A stretch of DNA of 44,590 nt, taken from Solitalea koreensis. GTDB lineage: Bacteria > Bacteroidota > Bacteroidia > Sphingobacteriales > Sphingobacteriaceae. The translations under genes were made by a program, and so were the position numbers. Positions 41,433-44,590 of this stretch are shown one piece after another; positions within the stretch are counted from its first letter, which is position 1, and every line of letters begins with the position of its first letter. The notes under the pieces were generated by a model. The model saw only the letters and a program-made list of their open reading frames with translations. It did no database searches and had not been told where the DNA came from. The stretch spans positions 1 to 44,590 of the forward strand of contig NZ_FXSZ01000014.1 in assembly GCF_900182575.1 (NCBI RefSeq). The letters run 5' to 3'.

Positions 41433-43799
41433 ATGAAAAAAATCCTGCTGTCTTGCTCTATACTTTTTAGCTTATCTGAATTTGCTATTGCTCAACAATT
41501 GAGTCCACTTTCGGTTGAAAAAATAATGCGCGATCCGCAATGGATCGGGGTTTCGCCAAGCAATGTATTTTGGAGTGATAATAGCAAAACCATCTACTTC
41601 AACTGGAACCCTGAGAAAACAAAATTTGACTCTTTGTATTCGGTTGAGGTTGGATCAACTACAATAAAGAAGGTTCCTGCCCCGATACGAAGAGAACTCT
41701 CCCATAAAGGCGAATTCAATAAATTACATACAAAAAAGGTAGTTGAGCGAGGTGGCGATATTTTTATATTAGATATTACAACTGGTTTATCAAACCAAAT
41801 AACCAACACGAGCGAACGTGAAATTTTGCCTCGTTTTTCGGGTGATGGCAACAGCATTATCTACATGAAAGGAGATAATTTATTTTCCTGGTCGATGAAT
41901 GATGGCCACATAGCACAACTCACCAACTTTGTAAAAGGTAAAAAAATAGCTGAAGCCGAAAAATTAACTGATCAATATAGATGGCTAAAGCAAGATCAGC
42001 TGTCAGAGTTCCTAGTACTGGAACAACGTAAAGATGCTAAGAAAGCCCACGAAATAGCACGCAAAGCTGATCAGCCTAAACGCCTTCGTGAAATCTATCT
42101 GGAGGACCGGTCGGTTGATGAACTCACCATAAGCCCTAACGCCGATTTTATTACTTACAACTTACTTACTAATGCAAATGATAGAAACACAATTGTTCCT
42201 AATTATGTAACCGAATCAGGCTACACGGAAGAATTGCAAGCACGAAGCAAAGTTGGAAGTCCGCTTGTTTCGTACCAATTTTTCATTTATGATGTGAAAA
42301 AAGATACCTCCATTGCGGTGCAAGTGGTACAAATTCCGGGTTTATTTGATTTGCCCGATTACATAAAAGATTACCCAAAACAGAAAGCCGAAAGGGAGAA
42401 AAAGCATGAACCTCGGAAAGTAGTTTTCCATGGCCCGTTTTGGAGTGAAGACGGGAAAAACGCTATCGTTGAAATTGGTGCACAGGATAATAAGGATCGT
42501 TGGATAATGCACCTTGATGCGGCGACGCGTAAACTTACTCTGATTGACCGTCAGCATGACGATGCCTGGATTGGAGGGCCAGGGATTGATGACTGGACCG
42601 GGGCCGGAACAATGGGATGGATTGATAATCAAAACTTCTATTATCAAAGTGAAGTATCAAGCTTTTCGCATTTGTATTCAATAAATATTGCCAGCCGAAA
42701 GAAAATTCAACTTACATCAGGCAATTGGGAAGTGCAGGATGTACAACTTTCACATGATAAGCAGAATTTCTACATTACAGCGAACAGGGATCATCCTGGA
42801 GTAAAAGATTTTTATCGTTTAGCTGTGGCAGGTGGCAAAATGATAAAACTAACCTCAATGAAAGGAAATAATGAAGTGCAGTTATCTCCCGATGAAAAAT
42901 GGCTGGCTATTCGATATTCCTACACCAATAAACCTTGGGAACTTTTTCTTCAGGAAAACAAGGAAAGTGCACAGCCTATTCAAATCACTCACTCTCTTTC
43001 CGATGAATTTAAATCATACAATTGGCGCGACGCCGAGTTGATTAACTTTAAAAATCGATATGGAAATGTAGTGTATGCAAGGTTATATCGACCGGCTATT
43101 CAACATGGCAGTAAACCGGCTGTAATATTCGTACACGGAGCTGGCTATTTGCAAAATGCTCACTACTGGTGGAGTAATTATTTCAGAGAATACATGTTCC
43201 ATAATCTATTGACGGATGAAGGATACACGGTTTTAGATATCGATTATCAGGGAAGTTCAGGCTATGGACGAAACTGCCGCACAAATATTTATCGGCACAT
43301 GGGAGGCAAGGATCTTAGCGATGAGGTAGATGGCGCAAAACTGTTAGCCGAAAAATACAATGTAAATCCGAAAAAGATTGGGATTTATGGTGGTTCATAC
43401 GGTGGTTTCATGACCTTGATGGCTATGTTTACTCAGCCTGATACATTTGCTGCCGGCGCAGCTTTGCGCTCAGTAACTGATTGGGCACATTATAATCATG
43501 GCTACACCTCCAATATTTTGAACGAACCTGTAAATGATAGTATCGCTTACAAACGCAGCTCTCCAATCTATTTTGCAGAAGGTTTAAAAGGACCTTTATT
43601 AATGTGTCACGGAATGGTTGATGTAAATGTTCATTTTCAAGACATAGTTCGCTTGTCGCAAAGACTAATCGATCTTCATAAAAACAATTGGGAATTGGCG
43701 GTATTCCCGATGGAAGACCATGGCTTTGTAGAACCAAGCAGTTGGGCTGATGAATACAAACGAATCTTCAATCTTTTTGAACAAAATCTTAAAAAATAA
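41433..43799 (+). CDS. S9 family (prolyl oligopeptidase/DPP-type) serine peptidase, secreted
   Basis: A 788-residue enzyme with a signal peptide (cleavage near residue 20, IAQQ). The first part is a beta-propeller-like domain with repeated W- and D-rich blades. The C-terminal alpha/beta hydrolase domain carries the triad S655 (GGSYGG), D730 (GMVDVNVHF) and H763 (MEDHGF). The arrangement and the GxSxGG motif fit S9 peptidases of the dipeptidyl-peptidase IV/acylaminoacyl type, which trim dipeptides or peptides outside the cytoplasm. The length is normal for the subfamily. It is separated by 61 bp from the DUF2911 gene on the same strand. Confidence 0.9.
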   Translation: MKKILLSCSILFSLSEFAIAQQLSPLSVEKIMRDPQWIGVSPSNVFWSDNSKTIYFNWNPEKTKFDSLYSVEVGSTTIKKVPAPIRRELSHKGEFNKLHTKKVVERGGDIFILDITTGLSNQITNTSEREILPRFSGDGNSIIYMKGDNLFSWSMNDGHIAQLTNFVKGKKIAEAEKLTDQYRWLKQDQLSEFLVLEQRKDAKKAHEIARKADQPKRLREIYLEDRSVDELTISPNADFITYNLLTNANDRNTIVPNYVTESGYTEELQARSKVGSPLVSYQFFIYDVKKDTSIAVQVVQIPGLFDLPDYIKDYPKQKAEREKKHEPRKVVFHGPFWSEDGKNAIVEIGAQDNKDRWIMHLDAATRKLTLIDRQHDDAWIGGPGIDDWTGAGTMGWIDNQNFYYQSEVSSFSHLYSINIASRKKIQLTSGNWEVQDVQLSHDKQNFYITANRDHPGVKDFYRLAVAGGKMIKLTSMKGNNEVQLSPDEKWLAIRYSYTNKPWELFLQENKESAQPIQITHSLSDEFKSYNWRDAELINFKNRYGNVVYARLYRPAIQHGSKPAVIFVHGAGYLQNAHYWWSNYFREYMFHNLLTDEGYTVLDIDYQGSSGYGRNCRTNIYRHMGGKDLSDEVDGAKLLAEKYNVNPKKIGIYGGSYGGFMTLMAMFTQPDTFAAGAALRSVTDWAHYNHGYTSNILNEPVNDSIAYKRSSPIYFAEGLKGPLLMCHGMVDVNVHFQDIVRLSQRLIDLHKNNWELAVFPMEDHGFVEPSSWADEYKRIFNLFEQNLKK

Positions 43800-43836
43800 T
43801 TTATAAAAAGAAGTTAATGAGAGTGGTAAGATTTTT

Positions 43837-43844
43837 TACATTTG
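43837..43844 (+). promoter_or_regulatory. Possible -7 element of the DUF2911 gene
   Basis: TACATTTG matches TAnnTTTG and lies 17 bp before the start codon, but no TTG is found at the right distance upstream, so only the -7 half is supported. Confidence 0.3.
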
Positions 43845-43860
43845 CCCAAAATCCAATTTA

Positions 43861-44430
43861 ATGACAAAAATCAAACTTCTTTTAGTTGCATTAACAGCTT
43901 TTGTTAGTAGTTCAGCTTTAGCTCAAAAATCCGATAGTATTCAGGTAGTTCCGGTTGACAAATCAGTTGCCGATATTGCTTATTACCCTTCTCGTATTCC
44001 ATTTGAACGTGACACAAACAAAACGCCATTGGCAAAGGTAATTTATTCTCGCCCGTTGAAAAATGGCAGGGAAGTATGGGGAGCGTTGATAAATTACGGC
44101 CAGGTTTGGAGAACTGGAGCCAATGAGTCGACAGAGGTAAAGTTTTATAAAGATGTCACTATAAACGGAACGCTAATAAAGGCGGGCGCCTACTCAATAT
44201 TTACTATTCCTGACAGAGATAAATGGACCGTTATTTTGAATGCTCAAACTGATAAATGGGGCGCCTATTTTTATGATAAATCTAAAGATGTTGCCAGAAT
44301 ACAAGTTCCTGTTAAAAGTTGTGTAAACCCGATTGAGGCATTTACCATTTTATTTAAAGACGATAAAGACAGTGCAAAAATGATTATGGCCTGGGACAAG
44401 ACCTATGTTGAATTACCACTGAAGTTTTAA
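43861..44430 (+). CDS. DUF2911 family secreted protein
   Basis: A 189-residue protein with a signal peptide ending near residue 21 (SSALAQ). The DUF2911 segment is clear: VIYSRPLKNGREVWGALINYGQVWRTGANEST (cited by its ends VIYSR and NEST), then GTLIKAGAYSIFTIPDRDKWTVILN, then KWGAYFYDKSKDVARIQVPV. The family is widespread in Bacteroidota and of unknown function. A possible -7 element lies just upstream, and a strong terminator follows 14 bp after the stop codon. Confidence 0.85.
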   Translation: MTKIKLLLVALTAFVSSSALAQKSDSIQVVPVDKSVADIAYYPSRIPFERDTNKTPLAKVIYSRPLKNGREVWGALINYGQVWRTGANESTEVKFYKDVTINGTLIKAGAYSIFTIPDRDKWTVILNAQTDKWGAYFYDKSKDVARIQVPVKSCVNPIEAFTILFKDDKDSAKMIMAWDKTYVELPLKF

Positions 44431-44443
44431 GGCATTGTTGAAT

Positions 44444-44488
44444 AAAAAGAAAAAGGATCGCTTAGTTTTAAGCGATCCTTTTTCTTTT
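44444..44488. terminator. Terminator of the DUF2911 gene, bordering the IS end
   Basis: GGATCGCTTA (44455-44464) pairs with TAAGCGATCC (44469-44478) and the stem extends through A-rich and T-rich flanks to about 20 bp. It ends 7 bp before the IS. Confidence 0.9.
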
Positions 44489-44495
44489 ATAGTTT

Positions 44496-44590
44496 TGTAG
44501 CGTCCTGAAATAAGTTGACACAAGACGTGTTAACTATATGAAAGATCAGGAATTTAAGGGTTATCAAAGAAAGACTCAAAAAGATTACAG
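44496..44590 (+). mobile_element. 5' end of an IS3-like insertion sequence (partial, leaves the window to the right)
   Basis: It is the exact reverse complement of 1-95, beginning TGTAGCGTCCTGAAATAAG. The frame MKDQEFKGYQRK starts at 44538. Both copies are cut at the same internal base, so the window ends probably reflect an assembly break at a repeat. Confidence 0.75.
44538..44590 (+). CDS. Transposase N-terminus (OrfA-like), partial
   Basis: ATG at 44538 opens the same 17 codons as the left copy. The rest is outside the window. Confidence 0.5.
   Translation, partial: MKDQEFKGYQRKTQKDY

Noticed and set aside
1..44590. The whole window as a composite transposon bounded by two inverted IS copies
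   Set aside because: Both ends stop at the same internal base of the IS, the content is mostly housekeeping genes, and the far IS ends are unseen; an assembly break at a repeat explains it better.
1..44590. tRNA, rRNA or CRISPR array
   Set aside because: I saw no T-loop motifs with matching arms, no rRNA segments and no regularly spaced direct repeats.

Overview
The window looks like a chromosomal contig from a Bacteroidota bacterium, most likely of the order Sphingobacteriales (a Solitalea- or Pedobacter-like genus is my inference from protein flavour, not a search). The signs are: AT-rich DNA, almost no Shine-Dalgarno sequences, promoters of the Bacteroidota type (TTG, 19-20 nt, TAnnTTTG), a gliding-motility type lipoprotein (GldD), many lipoproteins with Bacteroidota-type lipoboxes, and families largely typical of the phylum (DUF3127, DUF4199, DUF2911). 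Both ends of the window are the same 95 bp in opposite orientation. They are the outward-facing 5' end of an IS3-like insertion sequence with the first 17 codons of its transposase, so the contig was probably cut at a repeat.

Accessory region, about 1-7800. After the left IS end comes a gene-poor stretch, a small LTxEQ-type periplasmic protein, a Cys-rich lipoprotein, an integron-integrase-like tyrosine recombinase that has lost two active-site residues, an NTF2-like lipoprotein, and then a cassette-like unit. That unit is one large predicted nuclease-helicase gene (PD-(D/E)XK domain plus DUF2075/Schlafen-type SF1 helicase) bounded by matching inverted ends that co-vary with each other. A second, solitary cassette end lies at 408-423. 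A carboxypeptidase-regulatory-like protein and a decayed istB (IS21 helper) gene close the region. This is the most interesting part of the window: it suggests a dispersed integron-like cassette system in Bacteroidota carrying a probable defence gene.

Housekeeping region, about 7800-31400. It holds an ECF sigma factor overlapping a TonB-domain putative anti-sigma factor; an M1 aminopeptidase lipoprotein with YwbE and a Tudor-like protein; trmO and an RlmL-like rRNA methyltransferase on the minus strand; an SSB-like DUF3127 protein; DUF192 and DUF4199 proteins; a SulP transporter with PPK2; a DinB/YfiT enzyme; a secreted cupin with an unusually strong Shine-Dalgarno sequence; an ALDH7-type dehydrogenase; a large TPR protein; a ComA-like synthase; aroE; gldD; an MBL-fold hydrolase; a LolC/E permease; and an EF-G paralogue of the EF-G2 type lacking the catalytic histidine. 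Many transcription units end in clear hairpin terminators.

Right part, about 31400-44590. A remnant of an outer-membrane protein gene is followed by a minus-strand csbD-clpS-ctp cluster, a complete tripartite RND efflux operon (membrane fusion protein, inner-membrane pump, outer-membrane factor), an OmpA-family lipoprotein with its own well-formed promoter, an S9 prolyl oligopeptidase-family enzyme, a DUF2911 protein, and the right IS end just beyond a terminator. I saw no rRNA, tRNA or CRISPR array.
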